Source of the DNA: JAKPAM01 sp047601745
GTDB taxonomy: Bacteria; Pseudomonadota; Gammaproteobacteria; Burkholderiales; Burkholderiaceae_E
Reading direction: 5' to 3'
DNA: 64,000 nt
Assembly: GCA_047601745.1 (NCBI GenBank)
Contig: JASGIS010000001.1
Span: 3,224,001 to 3,288,000, forward strand
Position 1 is the first letter of the stretch; each line of letters begins with the position of its first letter. The notes under the pieces were generated by a model, which saw only the letters and a list, made by a program, of their open reading frames with translations, ran no database searches and was not told the origin of the DNA. A program made the position numbers and the translations under genes. Below are positions 23,898 through 32,720 of this stretch, piece after piece.

Positions 23898-25213
23898 GGA
23901 CGTTCCTGCCGCAGGCTCAAGAGCACGGCGTCGGCCGGCGCGGCATCATCCGGCGCGGCTTCGCGCGTATCGGCTTCGTGTGCATCGGCTTCGCGTGCAT
24001 CGGCTTCGCGCCGGCGCCAGTGCCGGCGCGCCAGCCGGCCCGCCCAGGCGCCGGCGCCGGCCAGCAGCAGCGGCACGCTCCAGGTCGTCGCAGCCCCCGG
24101 CAACCACCGGACACCCAGGAACGGCACGGCCGGCCACGCGGCGCCGGGGGTTCGAAGCGCCTGGTATTCCTGGCTCGCGATGCGCTGTACCAGTTCGACG
24201 GTCAGCACGAGTGCCGCGCCGCTCAGCAGCGCCGCGGCGAGCGACGACACGAGCACGACCGGCCCCGCACGCTGCAGCCGCCGGTCCGCGGCCAACCGTG
24301 CCAGGCCGCCGAGTCCGCCCGGGAAGAACATCATCACCAGCACGAACAGGACACCCTGGTACAGCAGCCACGCGCGGGTGAGATCCGACAGCGCGTGACC
24401 GAGAAAGGTCATCAGCGCCGCGCCGATCGCCGGGCCCAGGAAGATCCCGACGCCGCCGATATAGGCGTTCAGCACCACGTCCGCCGACAGGCCCAGCTCG
24501 AACAGCGTGTACGAGGCCGACTCGTTGCCGATCGCCTGCAGTGCGCCGGCAATACCGGCGAACGTCGCCGAGACCGCGAAGACGAACACGCTCTGGCGGT
24601 GTACGTCATAACCGAGGAAGCGCAGCCGATGCGGATTCTCGCGCAGACCGTTCTGCACGCGGCCGACCGGCGTGCGCGTCAGCAGATACAGCAGCCAGAC
24701 CGACAACAGCACCCAGGCGAGCGTCAGGTAATAGACGTGCAGCGTGCTGCCGAAGCTCAGGCCGAACGCGGGCTGGCGCATCGTCGACAGCCCGGCTTCT
24801 CCGCCGAACAGGCCCTTGAGCTGCGGCGCCAACGCGTGCAGCAGCTCCGCCAGCGCCAGCGTGATCATCGAGAAATACAGGCCGCTGCGCTTGGTCGAGA
24901 ACCAGCCGGCGGCCAGGCCGGTCGAGCCGCCCGCAACGGCGCCGGCCAACGGCAGCAGCGGCGTCGGCAGCAGCCCGTTGCCGCCCAGCGCCTGCATCGC
25001 GTGGACGGCGGCGAACGCGCCGATGCCGAAGTACGCGGCATGGCCGAACGACAATAACCCCGCCTGGCCGCACAGCAGGTTGAACGCCATCGCGAACAGC
25101 GCCGCGATCAGCATCTGGTTGGCCGCGTTCAGCAGCGAGGCCGTCAACACCATCGGCAGGCCTGCCAGCGCCAGCAGCGCGAGCATCACCGCCAAACGCT
25201 TGGCCGCGTTCAT
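23894..25213 (-). CDS. livM: Branched-chain amino acid-type ABC permease LivM with repetitive C-terminal tail
   Basis: 439 residues with about ten membrane segments. Family motifs are GQAGLLSFGHAAYFGIGAF near the N terminus and the EAA-like GYDVHRQSVFVFA/GIAGALQA region. The last 100 or so residues exceed the usual LivM length: two extra hydrophobic segments, then a charged tail with repeated EADAR/EADAH/EADTR units encoded by 15-bp tandem repeats at 23954-24013. The start at 25213 overlaps the livH stop. The function of the tail is unknown. Confidence 0.92.
   Translation of the reverse strand: MNAAKRLAVMLALLALAGLPMVLTASLLNAANQMLIAALFAMAFNLLCGQAGLLSFGHAAYFGIGAFAAVHAMQALGGNGLLPTPLLPLAGAVAGGSTGLAAGWFSTKRSGLYFSMITLALAELLHALAPQLKGLFGGEAGLSTMRQPAFGLSFGSTLHVYYLTLAWVLLSVWLLYLLTRTPVGRVQNGLRENPHRLRFLGYDVHRQSVFVFAVSATFAGIAGALQAIGNESASYTLFELGLSADVVLNAYIGGVGIFLGPAIGAALMTFLGHALSDLTRAWLLYQGVLFVLVMMFFPGGLGGLARLAADRRLQRAGPVVLVSSLAAALLSGAALVLTVELVQRIASQEYQALRTPGAAWPAVPFLGVRWLPGAATTWSVPLLLAGAGAWAGRLARRHWRRREADAREADAHEADTREAAPDDAAPADAVLLSLRQERP
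23954..24013. repeat. 15-bp coding tandem repeat in the livM 3' end
   Basis: About four units of ATCGGCTTCGNGTGC on the plus strand encode repeated five-residue steps READA/HEADT in the LivM tail. Because 15 bp is a multiple of three, unit loss or gain would change tail length without frameshift. Confidence 0.75.
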
Positions 25214-26154
25214 CCGTTCCGCCCACCGAGCAGGCCGGCGGGCCGCACCAGCAGCACCAGCAGCATCAGCGCGAACGGCAGCGTCGCCGAGAACGACGAC
25301 AGCTTCAGCACCATCAGTCCCCCGACCGACTCGGCCCAGGCCCGAGCGCCGACCAGGCTCAGCGCATCCGCCAGGCTCCAGTCGATGCCGACGGCGAACG
25401 AAGTCGACAGGCCGATCAGCAACGAGGCCAGCAGCGCGCCTTCGAGCGACCCGAGCCCGCCCACGACGACCACGACGAACACCAGCACGCCCAATTCCAG
25501 CGCCATGTTCGGATTGGTCGTGTAGAACGCTCCGGCCACCGCGCCGGCCAGTCCCGCCAGTGCCGCGCCGACGCCGAACACCGCCATGAAGATGAACGGG
25601 ACGTCGTGGCCCAGTGCCTCGGCCATCACCGGCCGGTGGACCGCCGAACGCACGACGATGCCGACCCGCGTGCGGGTCAGCAGCAGCCAGATCAGTCCGA
25701 ACACGCCGAGCGACAGCGCCCCCATCAGGATCCGGTAGAACGGATAGTCGGCGCCGAACACCGGGAAGGCGGAGAAGTCCAGCGACGCCGGCACGCGATA
25801 GTCGACCGCGTAGTTGCCGAACAGGATCTTGATGATCTCGGCGATGATGAACGACAGGCCGAAGGTCACCAGCAGCTCCTGCGCATGGCCATGGTGGTGG
25901 ATGCGGCGCAGTACGAAGCGCTCCAGCAGCATGCCCATTACCCCGGTCAGCAGCGATGCGGCGACCACCGCGCCCGGGAAGCCCAACGGCCGCTGCAGCG
26001 CGTAGGCCAGGTACGCGCCCGCCATGTAGAACGACGCATGCGCGAAGTTCAGCACGCCCATCATGCCGAAGATCAGCGTGAGGCCGGCCGATACCATGAA
26101 CAGCAGCAATCCGTAGATCACGCCGTTCAGCAGCGAGGCGGTCAGGTATTCCAT
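25210..26154 (-). CDS. livH: Branched-chain amino acid-type ABC permease LivH
   Basis: 314 residues with about eight membrane segments. The motifs NGVIYGLLLFMVSAGLTL and FGMMGVLNFAHASFYMAGA at the N terminus are diagnostic for LivH, and GLGSLEGALLAS appears near the C terminus. It forms the membrane channel with LivM. It lies 27 bp after the binding-protein gene. The solute may be an amino acid, an aromatic acid or an amide, as HAAT transporters vary widely. Confidence 0.94.
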   Translation of the reverse strand: MEYLTASLLNGVIYGLLLFMVSAGLTLIFGMMGVLNFAHASFYMAGAYLAYALQRPLGFPGAVVAASLLTGVMGMLLERFVLRRIHHHGHAQELLVTFGLSFIIAEIIKILFGNYAVDYRVPASLDFSAFPVFGADYPFYRILMGALSLGVFGLIWLLLTRTRVGIVVRSAVHRPVMAEALGHDVPFIFMAVFGVGAALAGLAGAVAGAFYTTNPNMALELGVLVFVVVVVGGLGSLEGALLASLLIGLSTSFAVGIDWSLADALSLVGARAWAESVGGLMVLKLSSFSATLPFALMLLVLLVRPAGLLGGRNG

Positions 26155-26181
26155 GGTGGGGAGCGCAGGTTGCCGGCAGGG

Positions 26182-27426
26182 TCAGTCCGGACGATTGATC
26201 CGGCAGTTCGCCTGCACGGCGGTGGCCGCGTCTTGCGCCGGGATGATCTTCACGGGCCGGAAGCCGAGCGCGCTGCCGTCGACCTTGAACCGGGCGTCGG
26301 GGCTGACGGTGGACACCACCAGCGGAATCAACCCCTGATGGTCGGCCGCCCGCATGCTCCACTCGCCGACCGGCGTGCTGAGCCTGGTCTGCTCCAGTGC
26401 CTTGCCCAGCGCGTTGACGTTCAGTTCCTTGGCGTCGGCCGGCACCTTCTTCAGCGCTTCGCCGAGAAAGGCCACGCCGAACATCGCGGTCGGTTCGAGG
26501 TAGACCGGGTAGTGCCCGGTCTTCGCCTTGTAGTCGTTGCCCAGCGCCTCGGCCGCCGCGTTGGCCTCGACGTTGAACGAGTGCGCGACGAAGTGACCTT
26601 CGGCCGACTCGCCGGCATTGGCGATGTTGCCGGGCTGGTCGAGGAACAAGGTGCCGAAGCGCGCCTTCAGGCCGGATGCCTTGGCCGCCTTCATCAGGAA
26701 CAGCAGGTCGTTGGACCAGTTGCCGGTCAGCACGGTGTCGACGTTGGCCGCCTTGATCTTGGCCACCCACGGCGCGAAGTCCTGGATCTTGTTGACGTCG
26801 TGCAATGCCTTCTCGACGACGGTCGCGCCGGCCGCCCGGACCTCGCTGACGAATGCCGCCTCCATGTCGACGCCGGCGGAGTAGTTCTGGTTGATGACGT
26901 AGACGCGCGGGCCCAGCGCCTTGGCTTGCGCCATGGCGCCGACCAGTGCCTTGATGTCGACGTTGGAGTTCGGCCCGAGCCGGAAGTGATGGAAGTGGCA
27001 CTTCTCGCCGGTCAGGTCCAGCGCGAGCGCGCCCAGGCTCAGGTAGATCACCTCCTTGCCGGGATTGCGCAGGTTGTGCTTGCGCACGTCTTCGGTGATC
27101 TGTCCGCCGATCGCCGACGAGGCACCGTGCAGGACGATCCGTACGCCCTCGGCGATCGCCGAGCGCAGCTTGTCGGCCGCGCCCGCCGCGGTGCCCTGGT
27201 TGTCGTACTCGATCAGCTCCAGCTTCGTGCCGTGCCAGCCGCCTTCGGCGTTGATCCGGTCGATCCCGTAGCGCACGGCGGTGCGGATCGACTGGCCGGA
27301 GGCCGCCTGCGGCCCCGACAGGCTTTCGACGATGCCGACCTTGATCGTCCGTTCCTGCGCGTGCGCCGCGGCGCCGGCCAGCACGCCGCACAGGCCCGCG
27401 ACGGCGAGCGCCGTTTTCGTCTGCAT
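26182..27426 (-). CDS. Periplasmic binding protein of the liv-type importer
   Basis: 414 residues. A signal peptide (QTKTALAVAGLCGVLAGAAAHAQ, cleaved near residue 24) is followed by a type-I periplasmic-binding fold starting IKVGIVESLSGPQA and containing GVRIVLHGASSAIGGQ and YSAGVDMEAAF. It binds the imported solute for LivHMGF. It is the first gene of its operon, and the 22-bp site at 27549-27570 lies about 120 bp upstream, in the promoter region shared with the divergent MalT-like regulator. Confidence 0.93.
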   Translation of the reverse strand: MQTKTALAVAGLCGVLAGAAAHAQERTIKVGIVESLSGPQAASGQSIRTAVRYGIDRINAEGGWHGTKLELIEYDNQGTAAGAADKLRSAIAEGVRIVLHGASSAIGGQITEDVRKHNLRNPGKEVIYLSLGALALDLTGEKCHFHHFRLGPNSNVDIKALVGAMAQAKALGPRVYVINQNYSAGVDMEAAFVSEVRAAGATVVEKALHDVNKIQDFAPWVAKIKAANVDTVLTGNWSNDLLFLMKAAKASGLKARFGTLFLDQPGNIANAGESAEGHFVAHSFNVEANAAAEALGNDYKAKTGHYPVYLEPTAMFGVAFLGEALKKVPADAKELNVNALGKALEQTRLSTPVGEWSMRAADHQGLIPLVVSTVSPDARFKVDGSALGFRPVKIIPAQDAATAVQANCRINRPD

Positions 27427-27548
27427 ATCCGTGTCTCCCGCTAATGGATCGATGCCGCCCGGGGCTGTCCGGGACGGCTGACGGCAAGCCTAGGCAGCGC
27501 GTACCCGGCTCACAAGCGGGCCGTCGCCGGCGCCGATCAAGTACGTCT

Positions 27549-27570
27549 AAAAACAGTCCATTCGGACTAT
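27549..27570. promoter_or_regulatory. Putative MalT-like regulator binding site, copy 1
   Basis: A 22-bp site with core AGTCC-ATTC-GGACT preceded by AAAAAC. It lies between the divergent livK-type operon and the MalT-like gene. The same sequence with one mismatch occurs in reverse orientation at 30368-30389. Confidence 0.7.
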
Positions 27571-27621
27571 TCGCGAACGGTCGCTGCGCCGGCGTCGCGC
27601 CAGCTCACTAGACTCGTCGTC

Positions 27622-30351
27622 ATGCAGACCGCCTCTACCACCCGCATCGCCGCCTACAAGCTGGAACCGCCGGTGCCGCTGCCGGGCCAGGTCGAGCGGA
27701 CCGGGCTGCTCGACCGTGCGTTCGTCTCACCGACGCCCCGTGTCGTGCTGGTTCGCTCGCCGGCCGGCTTCGGCAAGACCACGCTGCTGGGGCAACTCGC
27801 GGCACGACTGCAAGCCGCCGGAACGCCGGTGATCTGGCTGACGCTGGAGCCGGCCGACAACGATGCCGGCCGCTACGTCAGTTGCCTGGCGGCGGCGACG
27901 CTGCCGTTGCTGCACGACGCCGCGCCGCCGCCCTCGACCACCGGCCTGGCCGACGACGTGGCGGTCGCGATCTTCGACGCCCTGGCACAGGTGGCCGACC
28001 CGTTCGGCCTGTTCCTCGACGAGTTCGAGCACCTGTCGGATCCGGCGGTGCTGGGGCTGACTCGCGGACTGATCGCGCGCTTGCCGGTGCAGGCTCAGTT
28101 GTACATCGGCTCGCGCAGCGTTCCCGAGCTCGGCCTGGGCGCGCTGCGTGCGCGCGGCCGCGTGCTCGAGTTCGATGCCGATGATCTACGATTCTCGATC
28201 GCCGATACCACCCGGTTCCTGTCGGCACGCCGCGGTGCGCTGCCGGCCGCCGACATCGCCACGCTGCACCGGCGTTCCGAAGGCTGGGCCGCCGCACTGT
28301 GGCTGTTCGCCGCCGCGATGGAGCGGCATCCGGACAGCGATCGCCTGATGGCGGGCCTCACCGGCACGCAGTCCGCGTTGGCGCTGTACCTGGCCGAGGA
28401 CGTCCTGGCGCGGCTGTCGCCGACGCTGCAGCACTTCCTTCTGCGCACCAGCCTGCTCGGCACGCTGAGTGCGCCGCTGTGCGATGCGGTCCTGCAGCGC
28501 GACGACAGCGCCGCGCAACTGGAGGCGGTGCGGGCGGCCAACCTGTTCCTTGCGGCTCCGGAGGACGGCAGCGCCGGCTATCGCTTCCATGGCCTGTTCG
28601 CAAGATTCCTGCGCGCCCGGCTGGCCGAGCAGGCGCCTGCCGAGATCGCGTCGCTGCACGACCGCGCATCGCGCTGGTACGAATCGCATGGGCAGGTCGT
28701 GCCGATGATCGACCATGCGATCGATTCCGGCGACCTCGATCGCAGCCTGATGCTGCTGACCCGCCACGCCGGTGGTCTGATCGCCGAAGGCCGTGGCGGA
28801 TTGCTCGGCCGCTGGTTCAGCAAGCTGCCGGCGCACGCGTTGCGCGGCCGCACGCTGCTGCAATTGCTGCGGGCGTGGGCGGCGATGTTCGCCACGGGGG
28901 TCGCCAGCGCTCGCCTGCTGCTGGCCGAGAATCCGCCCGATCCGGGCGACGACCCGGCGCTGCAAAGTACGCTGGCCACGCTCGACTCGATCCTGCTGGC
29001 CCTGTCGGATCGCTACGAGAGCGCGTGGCAGGTCGGCCAGCAGCCGCTGGCGCGGCTGCCGAGCGGACTGGATTTCGCCGACGTGGCGCTGATCAACAAC
29101 CTCGCGCTGTCGCTGCTGTGCCTGGGTCGCAAGGCCGAAGCGCGCGCGCTGGTCGATGCTTCGCGTGGCCACGAGGGCGAAGGCCGCAGTCGCTTCAACG
29201 CGGCGGTGTGCGAGGCGGTCGAGGGAATGATCGACCTGCAAGAGGCGCGGCTGAGGGAAGCGACGGCAAGGCTGCGGATGGCCTCGCGGCTGACCCGGCC
29301 CGACGATGGGCTGCGCCCGGCCAGCGGATCGTTCGTCGGCGTGCCGTATTCCGAGGCGCTCTACGAGAGCGGCGACATCGAATCCGCTCGCCGTATCCTG
29401 TTCGTGGTGCTGCCGCTGGCCTGCAACTCGTCGATGCCGGACCACATCATCACCGCGCACCTGCTGTTGTCGCGGATCGAGTTCGCCACCGGTGACGTCG
29501 ACCGGGCGTTCGAGTTGCTCAACCAGCTCGAGATCCTCGGCCACGACCGGCGGCTGCCCCGGCTGGCGGCCAATGCCCGGCTCGAGCGGTCCCGGCTGTA
29601 CGTGCTGCAACGGCATCTCGATGCCGCGCGGATCGAGCTGGACCGGTGTTCCGCCGACAAGGTGTGGCAGGAGCCGGCCACCGACACGGCGGTCGCGCAG
29701 GACACCGAGTACCCGGCGATCGGCGTGTTCAGGCTGGCGCTCGCCGAAGGCGCCGCGGCGCCGCTGCACGCATCGATCGATGCCGAGTTGGCGCGTGCGC
29801 TGGCCGCCCGGCGCACGCGCCGCGCGCTGAAGCTGCGTCTGATGCGGTCGCTGGCGGCGTTCCAGGCACACGACCTGGACGCGGCCCACGACGATCTGGC
29901 GCGGCTGCTGCACCTGAGCGCGACCGAAGGCTTCCTGCAACTGCTGCTCGACGAAGGCCCGCTGGTCGGCAGGCTGTGCCGCAGTTTCGAAGCCTCGCCG
30001 GGTGCCCGGCACCTGCCGGCGGTCGTCGTCGATCATCTGCAGCGCGTATCGCGCCGCTTCGATCCCGAGCCGGACGAACTGCCGCTGCCCGCAACGACGA
30101 TTGCCGGTGCCGCGCCGGTTCCAACGACGCCGGTTCCAACGACGCCGGTCCCGACCGAGCCGATCACGGCGCGCGAGTTGCGGCTGCTCGCCGCGGTCGC
30201 CGACGGCTATTCCAACAGCGCGATCGCCGACAAGCTGTTCATCTCGGTACACACGGTGCGCGGGCACCTGCGCAGCATCAACGCGAAGCTCAAGGTCGGC
30301 AGCCGCACGCAGGCGGTCGCCGCAGCGCGCCGGCTGGGTCTTCTGCGATGA
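27622..30351 (+). CDS. Large ATP-dependent LuxR-type (MalT-like/LAL) transcriptional activator
   Basis: 909 residues with the MalT architecture. An N-terminal STAND ATPase has Walker A SPAGFGKTT (46-54), VIWLTLEPADNDAGR and a DEFE Walker B-like stretch (LFLDEFEHL). A long helical TPR-like region of about 500 residues follows, and a LuxR helix-turn-helix lies in the last 60 residues (VADGYSNSAIADKLFISVHTVRGHL). Such proteins oligomerise on binding an inducer and ATP. Near-identical sites flank the gene on both sides, so it probably activates the liv importer and the downstream kinase/ACAD/synthetase operon. Confidence 0.92.
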   Translation: MQTASTTRIAAYKLEPPVPLPGQVERTGLLDRAFVSPTPRVVLVRSPAGFGKTTLLGQLAARLQAAGTPVIWLTLEPADNDAGRYVSCLAAATLPLLHDAAPPPSTTGLADDVAVAIFDALAQVADPFGLFLDEFEHLSDPAVLGLTRGLIARLPVQAQLYIGSRSVPELGLGALRARGRVLEFDADDLRFSIADTTRFLSARRGALPAADIATLHRRSEGWAAALWLFAAAMERHPDSDRLMAGLTGTQSALALYLAEDVLARLSPTLQHFLLRTSLLGTLSAPLCDAVLQRDDSAAQLEAVRAANLFLAAPEDGSAGYRFHGLFARFLRARLAEQAPAEIASLHDRASRWYESHGQVVPMIDHAIDSGDLDRSLMLLTRHAGGLIAEGRGGLLGRWFSKLPAHALRGRTLLQLLRAWAAMFATGVASARLLLAENPPDPGDDPALQSTLATLDSILLALSDRYESAWQVGQQPLARLPSGLDFADVALINNLALSLLCLGRKAEARALVDASRGHEGEGRSRFNAAVCEAVEGMIDLQEARLREATARLRMASRLTRPDDGLRPASGSFVGVPYSEALYESGDIESARRILFVVLPLACNSSMPDHIITAHLLLSRIEFATGDVDRAFELLNQLEILGHDRRLPRLAANARLERSRLYVLQRHLDAARIELDRCSADKVWQEPATDTAVAQDTEYPAIGVFRLALAEGAAAPLHASIDAELARALAARRTRRALKLRLMRSLAAFQAHDLDAAHDDLARLLHLSATEGFLQLLLDEGPLVGRLCRSFEASPGARHLPAVVVDHLQRVSRRFDPEPDELPLPATTIAGAAPVPTTPVPTTPVPTEPITARELRLLAAVADGYSNSAIADKLFISVHTVRGHLRSINAKLKVGSRTQAVAAARRLGLLR

Positions 30352-30367
30352 CCGTCGCCGCTGTCCG

Positions 30368-30389
30368 ATAGTCCGAATGGACCGTTTTT
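30368..30389. promoter_or_regulatory. Putative MalT-like regulator binding site, copy 2
   Basis: The reverse complement matches the site at 27549-27570 at 21 of 22 positions. It lies 93 bp upstream of the APH-type kinase gene, where an activator site for that operon would be expected. Confidence 0.7.
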
Positions 30390-30481
30390 GGCCGTTATGC
30401 CGGTGTGCATTCCGCTGCGGTCTTGTTGCGGTCCGCGTGCCTGCCTAATCTTCAACGGCCCACCCGACACGAACGCGCCCG

Positions 30482-31525
30482 ATGCCCAACCCTTCGCTGA
30501 CGATCGACCGCATCCACACCGGCCTGCAGCGCTACTTCGATACGCTGCGCGGCCGCGGCTGCCGCATCGAACGGCTGCAGGTAATGGAGGCCGGCCATGC
30601 CGGGCTCACGTTCGGCTTCGAGCTCGCCGGCCCCTCGGTCGATGAGCGGCGAGGATTGATATTGAAGCTCGCGCCGCCGGGTGTCAGGCGTGCCGGCAAC
30701 ACCGACGTCTACCGGCAGGCGCCGCTGCTGCGGACGATGTTCTCCGCCGGCCTGCAAGTCCCCGACGTGCCGTTCGCCAGCGAAGACGAACAGTGGTTCG
30801 GTACTGCGTTCATCATCATGGACAGGCTGGCCGGCGCGCCTTTCTTCGTGTGGCAACCCGATCCGGCGTTCGATCGTTCACCGGCGGCCGTCGCGGCGCT
30901 GTGGACCCAGACGATCGACGCGATGATCGGCTTCCACCGGCTCGACTGGCGTTCGACGCTGGGTAACTGGGAGGCGCCGCGCCGCCTCGACAGCGAACTG
31001 GCTTACTGGGATCCGATCCTGGCGAAGGCGCCGGAGCCGGCCTGGATCACCGCCGGCCGATCGCTTTGCGAACGCCTGCGCTGCACGCTGCCGGCCGATG
31101 CGCCGCTCGGCCTGGTCCACGGTGATTGCCAGCCCGGCAACGTGCTGTTCGACGATGGCCGGCTCACCGGCGTCATCGATTGGGAGCTGGCATCGATCGG
31201 CTGCCGCTGGATCGATGTCGGCTGGATGATGATGCTGGCCGATCGCGACAACTGGCCACCCGGGTGGCGGCCGCTATGTCCGCTGTCTCCCGCGCAGATC
31301 GCGGCCCGCTATGCCGATGCGATGGGCGAGAGCCGAGACGGCCTGGACTGGTTCCAGGCATTCGCCGGCTACCGGCTGGGTGCGATCGCCTGCCTGAACG
31401 TGCGGCTGCATCGCAGCGGCCGGCGCCACGACCCGACCTGGGAGCATTTCGCCGACGCGATTCCATCGATGTTCGAGCGCGCGTCGGCGCTCGCCGCCAA
31501 CCTGCCACGAGTGCATCCGACATGA
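30482..31525 (+). CDS. Aminoglycoside-phosphotransferase-fold kinase, ACAD10/LvaA-like
   Basis: 347 residues with the APH/choline-kinase fold. The nucleotide lysine lies in LILKLAPP, the catalytic loop is HGDCQPGNVLF (213-223) and the metal-binding Asp233 is in VIDWELASIG. Despite the fold, antibiotic resistance is unlikely here. The gene is the first of an operon with an acyl-CoA dehydrogenase (ATGA overlap) and an acyl-CoA synthetase. That trio resembles LvaA/LvaC/LvaE of levulinate degradation, where the kinase phosphorylates the 4-hydroxyl of a 4-hydroxyacyl-CoA. Role by analogy; substrate unproven. Confidence 0.88.
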   Translation: MPNPSLTIDRIHTGLQRYFDTLRGRGCRIERLQVMEAGHAGLTFGFELAGPSVDERRGLILKLAPPGVRRAGNTDVYRQAPLLRTMFSAGLQVPDVPFASEDEQWFGTAFIIMDRLAGAPFFVWQPDPAFDRSPAAVAALWTQTIDAMIGFHRLDWRSTLGNWEAPRRLDSELAYWDPILAKAPEPAWITAGRSLCERLRCTLPADAPLGLVHGDCQPGNVLFDDGRLTGVIDWELASIGCRWIDVGWMMMLADRDNWPPGWRPLCPLSPAQIAARYADAMGESRDGLDWFQAFAGYRLGAIACLNVRLHRSGRRHDPTWEHFADAIPSMFERASALAANLPRVHPT

Positions 31526-32697
31526 TCGATTTCGCCATTCCCGCCGCCCACGCCGAGTTGCGTGACCGCGTGACCGCTTTCGTTCGCGACCATGTGATTC
31601 CGCGCGAAAGCGATCCCCGCCAGTCGCCGCACGGCCCCAGCGAAGACCTGCGCCGCGACCTGGTGGGCCTCGCTCGCGCGCAGGGCCTGCTGTCGCCGCA
31701 CGCGCCGCGCGAGTACGGCGGCCTGGGCCTGGACCACCGCGGCATGGCGGTGGTGTTCGAGGCCGCCGGCTACAGCCTGCTAGGCCCGCTGGCCCTGAAC
31801 ATCCAGGCGCCGGACGAGGGCAACACCAACCTGCTGTACAAGGTGGCCAGTCCGGAGCAGAAAGAGCGCTGGCTGCGTCCGCTGGTCGCCGGCGAGATCC
31901 GGACGGTGTTCTCGATGACCGAGCCGGACGACGGCGCCGGCTCCGATCCGACGCTGATGAAGACCGAGGCGCGCCCGGACGGCGACGGCTTCGTGATCAA
32001 CGGGCGCAAGTGGCTGATCACGGGCGTGCCGGGCGCCTCGCTGAACATCGTGATGGCGCGGACCTTCGATGCCGCCGGCACCGACCTGGGTGCGACGATG
32101 TTCCTGGTCGACGTCGACGCGCCGGGGTTCCGGGTGCTGCGCATGCTCGACACGATCGACGCGGTCTCGCCGGGCGGGCACGCCGAGGTGGTGTTCGAGA
32201 ACGTGCGCGTGCCCCGCAGCGCGGTGCTCGGCGAGATCGGCCAGGGCTTTCGCAACGCGCAGGTGCGGCTCGCGCCGGCACGGCTGACGCACTGCATGCG
32301 CTGGCTGGGCGCGGCCCGGCGCGCGCACGAGGTGGCGGTCGACTATGCGCGCCGCCGCCATGCGTTCGGGCGCCTGATCGGCGAACACCAGGGGGTCGGC
32401 TTCATGCTGGCCGACAACGAGATCGAGCTGAAGTACGCGCGGCTGGCGGTCTGGCATGCGGCCTGGCTGCTCGACCAGGGGCAGCGTGCGAGCGAAGAGA
32501 CCAGTCAGTGCAAGGTGTACTGCTCCGAGGCGCTGAGCCGCGTGGTCGACCGCTCGCTGCAGGTGCTAGGCGGCATGGGCATCACCACCGACACGGTGGT
32601 GCAGCGGATCTATCGCGAGATCCGGCCGTTCCGGATCTACGACGGCCCGTCGGAAGTGCACCGGCATGCACTGGCCCGGCGGATCGTCGCCGCTTGA
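31522..32697 (+). CDS. Acyl-CoA dehydrogenase family protein, ACAD10/11-like
   Basis: 391 residues with a complete ACAD fold: an N-terminal helical domain, FSMTEPDDGAGSDP (FAD/substrate loop), LLTGxPG-like region, and C-terminal VLGGMGITTDTVVQRIYREIR followed by IYDGPSEVHR. In MCAD the last motif contains the catalytic Glu (YEG); here Asp374 (YDGP) is found, as I recall for the ACAD10/11 branch associated with phosphorylated 4-hydroxyacyl-CoA chemistry. Its ATG overlaps the kinase stop. With the kinase it may convert a 4-hydroxyacyl-CoA towards beta-oxidation. Confidence 0.9.
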   Translation: MIDFAIPAAHAELRDRVTAFVRDHVIPRESDPRQSPHGPSEDLRRDLVGLARAQGLLSPHAPREYGGLGLDHRGMAVVFEAAGYSLLGPLALNIQAPDEGNTNLLYKVASPEQKERWLRPLVAGEIRTVFSMTEPDDGAGSDPTLMKTEARPDGDGFVINGRKWLITGVPGASLNIVMARTFDAAGTDLGATMFLVDVDAPGFRVLRMLDTIDAVSPGGHAEVVFENVRVPRSAVLGEIGQGFRNAQVRLAPARLTHCMRWLGAARRAHEVAVDYARRRHAFGRLIGEHQGVGFMLADNEIELKYARLAVWHAAWLLDQGQRASEETSQCKVYCSEALSRVVDRSLQVLGGMGITTDTVVQRIYREIRPFRIYDGPSEVHRHALARRIVAA

Positions 32698-32720
32698 CGG
32701 CACCCCGGGAGCACGCCGAG

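Noticed and set aside
23894..27487. A 1197-residue minus-strand ORF covering livM, livH and the binding-protein gene
   Set aside because: Only its last part is the livM frame; the upstream part is an out-of-frame shadow of livH and the binding-protein gene. The true livM start at 25213 overlaps the livH stop.
30482..31525. Antibiotic (aminoglycoside) resistance gene
   Set aside because: The APH fold is shared with many metabolic kinases and the operon with ACAD and acyl-CoA synthetase points to acyl-CoA metabolism.
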